A DNA stretch of 13,755 bases from Nitratidesulfovibrio sp044433065 (GTDB lineage: Bacteria; Desulfobacterota; Desulfovibrionia; Desulfovibrionales; Desulfovibrionaceae). The notes under the pieces are model-generated. The model was not told the origin of the DNA and did not search any database. It saw only the letters and a list, made by a program, of their open reading frames with translations. Positions 1-6,365 of the stretch are shown here, piece by piece. Made by a program: the position numbers and the translations under genes. Location: positions 1 to 13,755 of the forward strand of contig JAWXUA010000068.1 in NCBI GenBank assembly GCA_044433065.1, given 5' to 3'. Numbering within the stretch: position 1 is the first letter of the stretch; each line of letters begins with the position of its first letter.

Positions 1-3
1 GGT

Positions 4-53
4 CTGGGGGGAGGAAGGAGACTTTCTTCAGAAAGTTTCCTTCCTCCCCCCAG
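4..53 (-). terminator. G-rich hairpin, putative terminator of liv operon
   Basis: Two 23-nt arms (4-26 and 31-53) are complementary throughout except for one G.U-type pair, with a TTCA loop. The outer part of each arm is CTGGGGGG/CCCCCCAG. It starts 22 nt past the livF stop codon, which fits transcription termination for the minus-strand operon. No T-tract can be seen, because only 3 bases lie beyond it in the window. Hairpins of the same design occur at 12485-12528 and 13719-13755, so this may be a genome-wide terminator or repeat family. Confidence 0.65.
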
Positions 54-75
54 CTTGTCTACCCAAATAATCCTA

Positions 76-780
76 TTACATACCCAAATACGCCTTGCGC
101 ACAGCGTCGTTGCTGAGCAGAGCTTCTGCGGTATCTTCCATGGTTATGGCACCGGTTTCGATAACGTAGGCGCGGTGAGCGATTTTGAGAGCTTGGTTTG
201 CATTTTGCTCAACGAGGAAGACAGTGGTGCCGTCCTTGTTGATTTTTTGAATGATACTGAAGATTTGCTGAATGATGATTGGTGCCAGACCGAGGGACGG
301 CTCATCGAGGAGGAGCAGACGTGGACGGCCCATGATGGCGCGCGAGATAGCGAGCATTTGCTGCTCACCACCAGAGAGCGTACCACCAGCTTGCTTGCGG
401 CGTTGCTCAAGAATAGGGAAGAGCGAGAAAATGTAGTCGAGGTCGCGCTTAATGCCTTCTTTGTCCTTGCGGAGGAAAGCACCGAGGTCGAGGTTTTCTT
501 GGACGGTGAGGTCTGGGAAAATGAGACGACCTTCAGGAACTTGGCTGATGCCGAGCTTCACGATGTGGTTAGGCTTCATGGTGTGGATGGGCTTGCCTTC
601 GAAAAGGATTTCGCCTTTACGAGGAGGCGTGCCACCACAGATGGACATGAGGGTGGTGGACTTGCCAGCACCGTTGGCACCGATGAGGGTTACAATTTCG
701 CCCTCGTTGATGCACAGATTGATGTCACGCAAAGCCTGAATATTGCCATAGTAGGTACTGACATTACGCAACTCAAGCAT
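76..780 (-). CDS. livF: Branched-chain amino-acid ABC transporter ATPase LivF
   Basis: One of two cytoplasmic ATPases that drive branched-chain amino-acid import through LivHM. The 234-aa protein is close to the usual LivF length. Visible motifs: Walker A GANGAGKS (residues 34-41), signature LSGGE (135-139), Walker B RLLLLDE (154-160), and the LivF-type LVEQN (189-193) where most ABC ATPases have a switch histidine. I chose the ATG at 780 over an upstream in-frame start at 876: LivF proteins begin MLELxNVxxxYG, and a GGAGAA ribosome site lies just upstream. The start overlaps the end of livG by 8 bp, so translation is probably coupled. It is the last gene of the operon, followed by a hairpin. 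Confidence 0.96.
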   Translation of the reverse strand: MLELRNVSTYYGNIQALRDINLCINEGEIVTLIGANGAGKSTTLMSICGGTPPRKGEILFEGKPIHTMKPNHIVKLGISQVPEGRLIFPDLTVQENLDLGAFLRKDKEGIKRDLDYIFSLFPILEQRRKQAGGTLSGGEQQMLAISRAIMGRPRLLLLDEPSLGLAPIIIQQIFSIIQKINKDGTTVFLVEQNANQALKIAHRAYVIETGAITMEDTAEALLSNDAVRKAYLGM

Positions 781-1570
781 GTTCTTCTTCTCCGAGGTAA
801 GCCTTGATAACACGAGGGTTACTGCTGATTTCTGCTGGCGTGCCTTCTGCGATTTTAGAACCGTACTCCATAACATAGATGCGGTCCGAAAGGGACATAA
901 CCATGTTCATGTCGTGCTCGATGAGCAGGACGGACAGGTTATGCTTGTCGCGGATATTGATGACCAATTCCTTGAGCTCGAGGGTTTCCTGAGGATTCAT
1001 GCCAGCGGCTGGTTCGTCAAGAAGGAGCAGGAATGGCTTTGTGGCGAGAGCACGGGCAATTTCAAGACGACGCTGCGCACCGTATGGAAGATTGCGGGCT
1101 TCATCTTTGTAGTGCATGTGCAGGTTCACAGCCTTGAGCAGCTCATAGCTATTCTCAATGATTTCTTCCTCTTCGCGCTTGGCCGCAGGGGTGCGGAACA
1201 AGGCCCCAAGGATGCCGGTTTTGGTGCGGCAGTGGTTACCAATCATGACGTTTTCAAGGACACTCATGGTTTGGAAGAGGCGGATATTCTGGAAAGTACG
1301 GGCCATGCCAAGGCCAGTCACGTCGTTAGGCTTGCGGCCATTGACGCGCTTGTATTCCTCACCTGGGCGACGCACAAGGACTTCGCCTTCGGTTGGTTCG
1401 TAGATACCGGTGATGCAGTTAAAGAATGTGGTTTTGCCAGCGCCGTTAGGGCCGATGAGCGCCACAACTTCTTTTTCATTGACCACGAGGTCAACCTCGT
1501 TGAGCGCACGCAAACCACCGAAGTTCTTGGAAACGCTATCAACTTTGAGTACTGGTTGCATGGATTGCAT
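773..1570 (-). CDS. livG: Branched-chain amino-acid ABC transporter ATPase LivG
   Basis: Second cytoplasmic ATPase of the LivKHMGF importer, 265 aa and full length. Walker A GPNGAGKT is at residues 40-47, the Q-loop glutamine near 94, the LivG-type signature LPYGAQR at 161-167, Walker B FLLLLDE at 180-186, and the switch histidine in IEHD at 217-220. The C-terminal AEGTPAEISSNPRVIKAYLG segment is typical of LivG. The ATG overlaps the livM stop by one base (TAATG), showing translational coupling. It overlaps livF by 8 bp. LivG and LivF are expected to form a heterodimer under LivH and LivM. Confidence 0.97.
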   Translation of the reverse strand: MQSMQPVLKVDSVSKNFGGLRALNEVDLVVNEKEVVALIGPNGAGKTTFFNCITGIYEPTEGEVLVRRPGEEYKRVNGRKPNDVTGLGMARTFQNIRLFQTMSVLENVMIGNHCRTKTGILGALFRTPAAKREEEEIIENSYELLKAVNLHMHYKDEARNLPYGAQRRLEIARALATKPFLLLLDEPAAGMNPQETLELKELVINIRDKHNLSVLLIEHDMNMVMSLSDRIYVMEYGSKIAEGTPAEISSNPRVIKAYLGEEEHA

Positions 1571-2802
1571 TATGCTTTGCCTCCATTGTCGAGTTCAGCA
1601 CCCTTCACTTCGTATTCCTTGCTCTTAGGAGCGATGATGCCTTGTGGACGGAAGACCATCATGAGCACCATGGCAGCACCGAAAATGAGCATACGATATT
1701 CAGAGAAGGCACGAAGATATTCAGGCAACAAGATGAGAATGAGCGCACCAAGCACAACACCAAGGGTGGAGCCCATGCCACCAAGAACAACCATGGCCAA
1801 AACCATTGCTGATTCAAGGAAGGTGAAGCTTGCTGGGTTGATGAAGGTGGTCTTGGCGGCAAAGATGACACCAGCAAAACCAGCCCAACATGCACCGAGT
1901 GCAAAGGCGGACAGCTTGGTTTTAGCAAGGTCGATGCCCATGGCTTCGCAAGCGATTTCGTCTTCACGAAGGGCCTGCCATGCACGGCCAATGCGCGAGT
2001 CTTTGAGGCGTGCAACAGCGATGATGGTGATGATCACGCACGCAAAGACAAGGTAGTAAATATAGGTTGTGGACGCGTTGATGTCCATGTGCATGCCGAA
2101 GAAGCTTGGACGCGGAATATTGGAAATACCGCTAGGACCACGGGTTACGTCGCCCCAGTTTTCAAGCACCAGACGGGTGATTTCGCCAAAGCCAAGAGTT
2201 ACGATGGCCAAATAGTCACCTTTAAGGCGAAGCACTGGGAAGCCAACCAAGATGCCGAAGACAGCTGCGCAAGCACCACCGATGGGCAGAACGGTCCAGA
2301 AACCAAGGCCGAAATCAGCGGAAAGCAATGCGTAGGCATAGGCACCCACAGCGTAGAAAGCGATGTAGCCAAGCACAAGCTGACCTGCAAGGCCAACAAC
2401 GATGTTGAGGCCAAGACCAAGCATGATGTAGAGCAAAGCCGAAATCATGATGTTAGTCTGGTAGCTGGACACGAGCATGGGCAGTGCGCAGAAGCCAAGA
2501 GCAATCAACGCTAAGACGCTTACACGTGTGGACTTGCTCTCATTATACTTTTGGTTCATGCCAGAGAAGGCATTGCGGATACCAGCTGGCAGAAAAGGCG
2601 TAGCACCAGCGCCAAGCTCTTTGCGGGCCATCATGTAGCGCCACAAGAAGGACAGCACGAAGCTACCAATGCCGATGAAAAGTACATTTTTCCAACGCCA
2701 TATAACTGTATTGTCAATGGTGTTGACGCGGATAGCCACAAGGGGGAAGGTCAGGAACATGAACCAGATGCTGACCACGAGAGATCTCATAATACCTTGC
2801 AT
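1570..2802 (-). CDS. livM: Branched-chain amino-acid ABC transporter permease LivM
   Basis: Inner-membrane permease subunit, 410 aa, near the usual 400-430 aa. Two N-terminal hydrophobic segments (about 8-24 and 37-56) and a polar linker (60-93) precede the conserved core with about eight further membrane segments from residue 94. The loop ALREDEIACEAMGID (277-291), which couples permease to ATPase, and the MVVLGGMGSTLG segment (337-348) are family hallmarks. The ATG at 2802 has an AGGGGGA ribosome site 5 nt upstream. A second ATG four codons on (2790) follows AAGGT and cannot be excluded. The gap from the livH stop is 9 nt. Confidence 0.96.
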   Translation of the reverse strand: MQGIMRSLVVSIWFMFLTFPLVAIRVNTIDNTVIWRWKNVLFIGIGSFVLSFLWRYMMARKELGAGATPFLPAGIRNAFSGMNQKYNESKSTRVSVLALIALGFCALPMLVSSYQTNIMISALLYIMLGLGLNIVVGLAGQLVLGYIAFYAVGAYAYALLSADFGLGFWTVLPIGGACAAVFGILVGFPVLRLKGDYLAIVTLGFGEITRLVLENWGDVTRGPSGISNIPRPSFFGMHMDINASTTYIYYLVFACVIITIIAVARLKDSRIGRAWQALREDEIACEAMGIDLAKTKLSAFALGACWAGFAGVIFAAKTTFINPASFTFLESAMVLAMVVLGGMGSTLGVVLGALILILLPEYLRAFSEYRMLIFGAAMVLMMVFRPQGIIAPKSKEYEVKGAELDNGGKA

Positions 2803-2811
2803 AACGTCCCC

Positions 2812-3720
2812 CTAAACCTTTTGCGTCTTGGCTTTACCAAGAAGGCCAGAAGGTCTGAAGATGAGGATGAGCACCAAGAGACCAAAGGCCAAGGCGTCCT
2901 CGTAGTCACTAGAAATATAGCCCGTTGCAAAGCTTTCGCAAAGACCGAGCACCAGACCACCAGCCATAGCACCTGGGATGGAGCCGATGCCACCAAGAAC
3001 TGCTGCGGTAAAGGCCTTGATACCTGCGATGAAGCCGATGGCAAAGTTGACCTGACCAATGTGGGATGCGATGAGCACGCCACCAATGGCTGCGAGCATG
3101 GAGCCAACGATGAAGGTGATGGAAATAATTTTGTCCGCGTCGATGCCAAGGAGCATGGCCATTTTGCGGTTTTGGGCTGTGGCGCGCATGGCCTTACCCA
3201 TGGTGGTGTATTGGATGAAGAGCGTGAGGCCCACCATGCAAAGGGAGCTGGTCACAACGATGATGAAGTCGGAGCTACCAACGTAGAAGGGCAAGCTATA
3301 CAGGAATTCAAGCTCTGGCAGAAAACTTGGGAAGGGAACAAAGTCCGAAGTCTGCGCAAGAATAACGTAGTTTTGCAAGAAGGTTGACATACCGATAGCA
3401 GAAATCAGCGGAGCCAAACGAGGTGCAGAGCGCAAAGGCTTATAGGCCACCTTTTCCAAGGTGAAGCCATAGGCTGCGCAGTACACAATGGCTGCAATAG
3501 CTGCAATAATAAGGATGCCTGCTTCTGGGAAACCATAGATGCCAAGGACACCAGAAACAATCAAGGCAATGAATGCACCAAGCATATACACTTCACCGTG
3601 CGCAAAGTTGATGAGCTCGATGATGCCGTATACCATGGTGTAGCCCAAGGCGATCAATGCATAAATGCTACCGCGCGTGAGTCCGCTACAAAAAAGTTCT
3701 GTAAAGTATAACCAATCCAT
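2812..3720 (-). CDS. livH: Branched-chain amino-acid ABC transporter permease LivH
   Basis: Inner-membrane permease that pairs with LivM. It is 302 aa from the ATG at 3720, which follows GGAAGGG with good spacing. An in-frame TTG 18 nt upstream (3738) has no better signal and was not used. The protein is highly hydrophobic with about eight membrane segments. Family features are ALGYTMVYGIIELINFAHGE (23-42), the ATPase-coupling loop MRATAQNRKMAMLLGID (178-194) and VLGGIGSIPGAMAGG (241-255). It is separated from livK by 430 bp of repeat-rich DNA, so it may have its own weak promoter; a TATATT-like box lies at 3750-3755 on the minus strand, without a convincing -35. Confidence 0.96.
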   Translation of the reverse strand: MDWLYFTELFCSGLTRGSIYALIALGYTMVYGIIELINFAHGEVYMLGAFIALIVSGVLGIYGFPEAGILIIAAIAAIVYCAAYGFTLEKVAYKPLRSAPRLAPLISAIGMSTFLQNYVILAQTSDFVPFPSFLPELEFLYSLPFYVGSSDFIIVVTSSLCMVGLTLFIQYTTMGKAMRATAQNRKMAMLLGIDADKIISITFIVGSMLAAIGGVLIASHIGQVNFAIGFIAGIKAFTAAVLGGIGSIPGAMAGGLVLGLCESFATGYISSDYEDALAFGLLVLILIFRPSGLLGKAKTQKV

Positions 3721-3836
3721 AATTCCCTTCCCATTCAAGACGCGCTAACAATATAAATGCATCTTTTGTAACATGAAGCTTTTTAGGCTTGCAGGGGTTT
3801 TTTTGCAGAGGAAGCACAAGCGACCCCAATTTGTAA

Positions 3837-3872
3837 CTATAGAGGAACAGGCGAATACCTGTCCCTCTATAG
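3837..3872 (-). repeat. 15-bp inverted repeat in livK-livH gap
   Basis: Arms 3837-3851 and 3858-3872 (CTATAGAGG...CCTCTATAG outer parts) pair at 14 of 15 positions around a 6-nt CGAATA loop. In the direction of liv transcription it lies between the tandem palindromes and livH. No T-run follows on either strand close by, so a simple intrinsic terminator is unlikely. It could be an RNA-processing or stabilising hairpin in the livKHMGF transcript. Confidence 0.6.
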
Positions 3873-3897
3873 AAATAGGCTTTTATTCTAGCATAGC

Positions 3898-4023
3898 ACA
3901 AACGCGCTTATTTTGTGCTTCTAACGAGGCGTGCGAGCTTTGGGCGAGGGGCGCGTAAGAGACATACGTAACCTGAGCACAAAGTGAGCACAACGAAGTC
4001 AGAAGTCAAAAGAGGCCGTTTGT
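3898..4023. repeat. ERIC-like imperfect palindrome, copy 1
   Basis: A 126-bp unit bounded by ACAAACG (3898-3904) and CGTTTGT (4017-4023). It differs from the next copy by three substitutions and one deleted base. Its arms can fold into a long imperfect stem like copy 2, but one substitution (A for G at the inner end of the left arm) weakens it. It sits head-to-tail with copy 2, with one base (T4024) between them, and TAC follows both copies. Confidence 0.75.
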
Positions 4024-4024
4024 T

Positions 4025-4151
4025 ACAAACGCGCTTATTTTGTGCTTCTGACGAGGCGTGCGAGCTTTGGGTGAGGGGCGCGTATAGAGACATACGTAAC
4101 CTGAGCACAAAGTGAGCACAACGAAGTCAGAAGTCAAAAGAAGCCGTTTGT
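4025..4151. repeat. ERIC-like imperfect palindrome, copy 2
   Basis: A 127-bp unit whose arms 4025-4052 and 4126-4151 are complementary over 26-28 nt with small bulges, the inner ends being CTTCTGAC and GTCAGAAG. The stem can continue inward (GTGC-GAG-CTTTG against CAAAG-TGA-GCAC) and ends in CGTAT-AGAGAC-ATACG. The unit reaches the first base of the livK stop complement (TTA at 4151-4153), so a livK transcript would run directly from the stop codon into the fold. Size and design resemble ERIC elements of enterobacteria; relationship by sequence is not claimed. Confidence 0.75.
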
Positions 4152-5269
4152 TACTTCAATTCAACGAACTTGCCGTCCTGAACTTGATACATGGAGAAGC
4201 CAATACCAGTAGCTTCGCCTTGTGCGTCAAAAGTGATGGTGCCGATAGCGGTTTCAACAGGAACGGTGCGCAATGCTTCCATAACCTTAGCGGTATCGGT
4301 GGAATCAGCAGCGTCAACAGCAGCGAGAAGTGCTTGTGCAGCAGCGTAACCTTCAGTGTAGAAAGGACCAGGAGCAGCCTTGTACTTGTCTTCGTGGAGC
4401 TTTACAGCTTCTTGGTACATAGGCAAGGAGCTAACGTCCTTAGAAGAGGAAGCGTAAACGCCTTCAGCATATTGACCAGCAACGCCGATGAAGGTGTCGG
4501 TCTTTACGCCGTCTTCAGAAACGAAAGGAATGTCCATGTTACGCTTACGCATTTGGCCAACAATCTTAGCTGCTTCTGGGTGGTAGCCACCGAAAACAAC
4601 GCAGTCAGCGCCTTCGCGACGAACCTTTTGGATAACAGCAGAGTAGTCAACAGCACCAGGAGTTACGCCTTCAAACATAACAACTTCAGCTTTGCCGCTT
4701 GCTTCGATGAAGCTCTTAACGTAGCCAGCATAGCCCTTACCGTAGTCGCCCTTGTCGTGAAGGATAGCGATTTTCTTTGCGCCGAGCTTATCAACAACAA
4801 AGTCAGCACCAAGCTTACCTTGCATGTCGTCAGAAGCGATAGTACGGAAGAAAGTTGGGTTGTCGCCGCTTTGGGTCAAGTCAGGCGTGGTAGCAGATGG
4901 GGACATGACGATCATGTTAGCATCTTTGTAGAGTGGCAAAGCAGCCTTGGTTGCACCAGAGCAGATGTGGCCAAGAACGATATCAACGCCTTCGGTCAAG
5001 AGCTTGGTAGCAGCGTTGGTAGCGAGTTCAGGCTTGCACTGTTCGTCCTGCAAGATAACTTCAACCATCTTGCCGTCGATGCCGCCCTTAGCGTTGATTT
5101 GCTCAGCAACGATGGTAGCAGCATTTGCAGTACCAAGGCCGTAGTTAGCAAGGTCGCCAGTGTGGGAACCAGGTACGCCCAACTTGATGGTGTCGCCAGC
5201 AAATGCTGGGCAAGCCAAAGCGGCTACGGTCATACCAGTCACAACAACTTTCACAAAATTCTTGCCCAT
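4151..5269 (-). CDS. livK: Periplasmic branched-chain amino-acid binding protein LivK/LivJ
   Basis: Solute receptor that delivers leucine, isoleucine or valine to LivHM. The 372-aa precursor has a Sec signal peptide (residues 1-24, cleavage after AFA). The mature part is a type-1 periplasmic binding protein: DEQCKP (C78) and GHICSGATKAALPLY (C103) match the conserved disulfide and ligand loop of LivJ/LivK, followed by SPSATTPDLT (123-132). The ATG at 5269 is preceded by GGAGGAA at good spacing; an in-frame TTG at 5284 was rejected because the ribosome site lies inside that extension. It is first in the operon but separated from livH by 430 bp. Substrate range within the hydrophobic amino acids cannot be read from sequence. 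Confidence 0.95.
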   Translation of the reverse strand: MGKNFVKVVVTGMTVAALACPAFAGDTIKLGVPGSHTGDLANYGLGTANAATIVAEQINAKGGIDGKMVEVILQDEQCKPELATNAATKLLTEGVDIVLGHICSGATKAALPLYKDANMIVMSPSATTPDLTQSGDNPTFFRTIASDDMQGKLGADFVVDKLGAKKIAILHDKGDYGKGYAGYVKSFIEASGKAEVVMFEGVTPGAVDYSAVIQKVRREGADCVVFGGYHPEAAKIVGQMRKRNMDIPFVSEDGVKTDTFIGVAGQYAEGVYASSSKDVSSLPMYQEAVKLHEDKYKAAPGPFYTEGYAAAQALLAAVDAADSTDTAKVMEALRTVPVETAIGTITFDAQGEATGIGFSMYQVQDGKFVELK

Positions 5270-5315
5270 GATGTCTTCCTCCAAAATTCAATAACTGTTG
5301 AACGATGCGAGTTTT

Positions 5316-5344
5316 ATTATAGGTGAACACGCCTATAAATGAAA
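5316..5344 (-). promoter_or_regulatory. Candidate livK promoter with overlapping palindrome
   Basis: On the minus strand a perfect -10 box TATAAT (5316-5321) lies about 47 nt before the livK ATG. A poor -35 (TTTCAT, 5339-5344) is 17 nt upstream. A dyad TATAGG-N8-CCTATA (5318-5323 and 5332-5337) overlaps the -10 and spacer, a position suited to a repressor. The weak -35 would suit an activator. A separate minus-strand TTGACA at 5412-5417 has no good -10 partner. Confidence 0.4.
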
Positions 5345-5589
5345 CGGAAAATTTTTGATACGACGGCCCTGCGCCGCTCACAGCCGTTTAGTGCCATGTT
5401 TTGCCTAATTTTGTCAAATATGTAATCTTTAATTTTGGCTAAAAATTCTTCTTTTTTTATCTTTTTTTTAGCTTAACGGCATAAAAACGTACAATATTGT
5501 TAAAATATAATAAAATTCGTCTTTTTTCCATAACTATCATTATTTCAAGCCCTTTATGGTTATATTGGATATATATGGTCTATTTTTGT
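5345..5589. other. AT-rich intergenic DNA with T-tracts
   Basis: No gene is visible here. The stretch is strongly AT-rich, with T-runs of 7 and 8 around 5452-5469 and several shorter A/T-runs, which suggests intrinsically curved DNA between the two divergent operons. A consensus-like TTGACA reads on the minus strand at 5412-5417. No CDS with a plausible ribosome site was found. Confidence 0.5.
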
Positions 5590-5617
5590 TTGTGATGAAT
5601 AACATTTATGTTAATAT
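5590..5617 (+). promoter_or_regulatory. Candidate plus-strand promoter upstream of structured island
   Basis: TTGTGA (5590-5595), a 16-nt spacer and TAATAT (5612-5617) with an extended -10 TG one base before it (TG-T-TAATAT). A perfect palindrome TAACAT-TT-ATGTTA (5600-5613) covers the spacer and the start of the -10. A transcript would begin near 5624, at the edge of the less AT-rich, self-complementary island, and not directly in front of a gene. Confidence 0.3.
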
Positions 5618-5619
5618 AG

Positions 5620-5945
5620 GGCTGATTATGTCTTGAATAGGGTGTATGGTGATGCTGTGGTGGAGATGATGGTGGCAAGTAAGAGAAAGGCAGAAGAGGA
5701 AGAGAAAGGCAAGATAGCAGAAAGGCAGATAGCAACGCTGGGAGGTGGCAGGTTGGCAGTAGATGTCTGCGAGTCTTCGAGCAGTACAGATACACCAAGC
5801 TGACGGAGGGAGTATGCCTTTTCGTCTTCTGTTCTGGGAGTGCCTGCGAAGCGGTGTGTGTATCTCTTCTGCCTTTCCCTCTTCCCCTTCCCTCTTCATT
5901 CTTCCGCCTTTAGCCTCACTTCCACCGCCTTTCCCTCGCTCAAAG
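5620..5945. other. Self-complementary intergenic island, possible structured RNA
   Basis: This block is less AT-rich than the DNA on both sides. Its left part is purine-rich with AGAAAGGCA three times (5684, 5703, 5719); its right part is pyrimidine-rich with GCCTTT three times. A 14-bp perfect inverted repeat, GAAAGGCAGAAGAG (5685-5698) and CTCTTCTGCCTTTC (5864-5877), joins the two. Inside is a hairpin at 5764-5788 (TGTCTGC with GCAG-T-ACA, 10-nt loop). ORFs crossing it are low-complexity and lack ribosome sites. It could be a non-coding RNA read from the promoter at 5590-5617, or on the other strand from the TATAAT at 5965-5970, or a decayed repeat. No known RNA family was recognised. Confidence 0.35.
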
Positions 5946-6074
5946 TGGCTAATGCGGCTACACTATTATAACTACATAAAATAATAAAACTTTTTTGAGC
6001 GCATGGCTACAGCTTTTACAACAGCAGCAAAAATTCAAGCCAAAACACAAAAACAACCATGCTAACCACAACAG

Positions 6075-6094
6075 TACATATCAATACATATCAA
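6075..6094. repeat. Tandem 10-bp direct repeat upstream of hmc promoter candidate
   Basis: TACATATCAA occurs twice with no gap (6075-6084 and 6085-6094), placing the copies one helical turn apart. The pair ends 18 bp before the TTGACG box at 6113. That position suits an activator binding site for hmc, but no known factor is assigned. Confidence 0.5.
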
Positions 6095-6112
6095 CTAAAA
6101 TGCACTTTTCAC

Positions 6113-6165
6113 TTGACGATACAATCATAAATAGCATACCTCCGCAGTAGGAATTATTCCATACT
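6113..6165 (+). promoter_or_regulatory. Candidate hmc promoter and operator
   Basis: TTGACG (6113-6118) is a good -35. The -10 at a 17-nt spacing (6136-6141, ATACCT) is weak. Immediately downstream is a dyad of about 20 bp: AGTA-GGAAT-T-ATTCC-A-TACT (6146-6165), with a perfect 11-bp core GGAAT-T-ATTCC (6150-6160). It would cover the transcription start, as expected for a repressor. Rrf2, encoded at the end of this operon, is the obvious candidate; that link is inference. The start implies an untranslated leader of about 215 nt before hmcA. Confidence 0.4.
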
Positions 6166-6365
6166 AGACAGGTAGGCTATGCGCCAGATTAGGCTCAAGC
6201 CTGCGACCAATGTAAATATTGCCACAATGCATGCGTTAAGGGCTTCCTGTAGGAGGGAGGACCTTTGCGTTGCTATGTGTTTTTGCGTTGGTGGTCTGGC
6301 TTGCCTATCAAGGCTTACGGCTAAGGATGTCTGAGGATTCACCACTTTTCCAAAGGACTAGCATT

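Noticed and set aside
3776..3807. Plus-strand terminator (AAGC...GCTT then GCAGGGG and T7)
   Set aside because: The stem is only 4 bp, separated from the T-run by other bases, and no plus-strand gene lies upstream.
3908..4108. 66-codon minus-strand ORF across the livK-livH gap
   Set aside because: It runs through the duplicated palindromes; coding potential is an effect of the repeats.
3898..4151. CRISPR array
   Set aside because: Only two long units with one base between them; no short repeats with unique spacers and no cas genes.
5764..5863. tRNA or known riboswitch in the intergenic island
   Set aside because: No T-loop, anticodon arm or aptamer core that I recognise (cobalamin, SAM and molybdenum-cofactor patterns considered).
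5606..5899. 97-codon minus-strand ORF in the divergent region
   Set aside because: Composition is low-complexity (Arg/Glu then Leu/His/Pro runs) caused by the purine and pyrimidine tracts, and it has no family resemblance or clear ribosome site.
5965..5970. Minus-strand TATAAT as a firm promoter for an RNA
   Set aside because: The -10 is perfect but no acceptable -35 lies 16-18 nt upstream, and the surroundings are AT-rich, so chance is likely; kept only as an alternative in the island entry.
5763..5984. 73-codon plus-strand ORF
   Set aside because: Lies over the inverted-repeat island, is Ser/Pro/Leu-rich from CCTTTCC tracts and lacks a ribosome site.
6003..6065. 20-codon ORF (MATAFTTAAKIQAKTQKQPC) upstream of the hmc promoter candidate
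   Set aside because: No ribosome site and no resemblance to a known peptide; such short ORFs are expected by chance in A-rich DNA.
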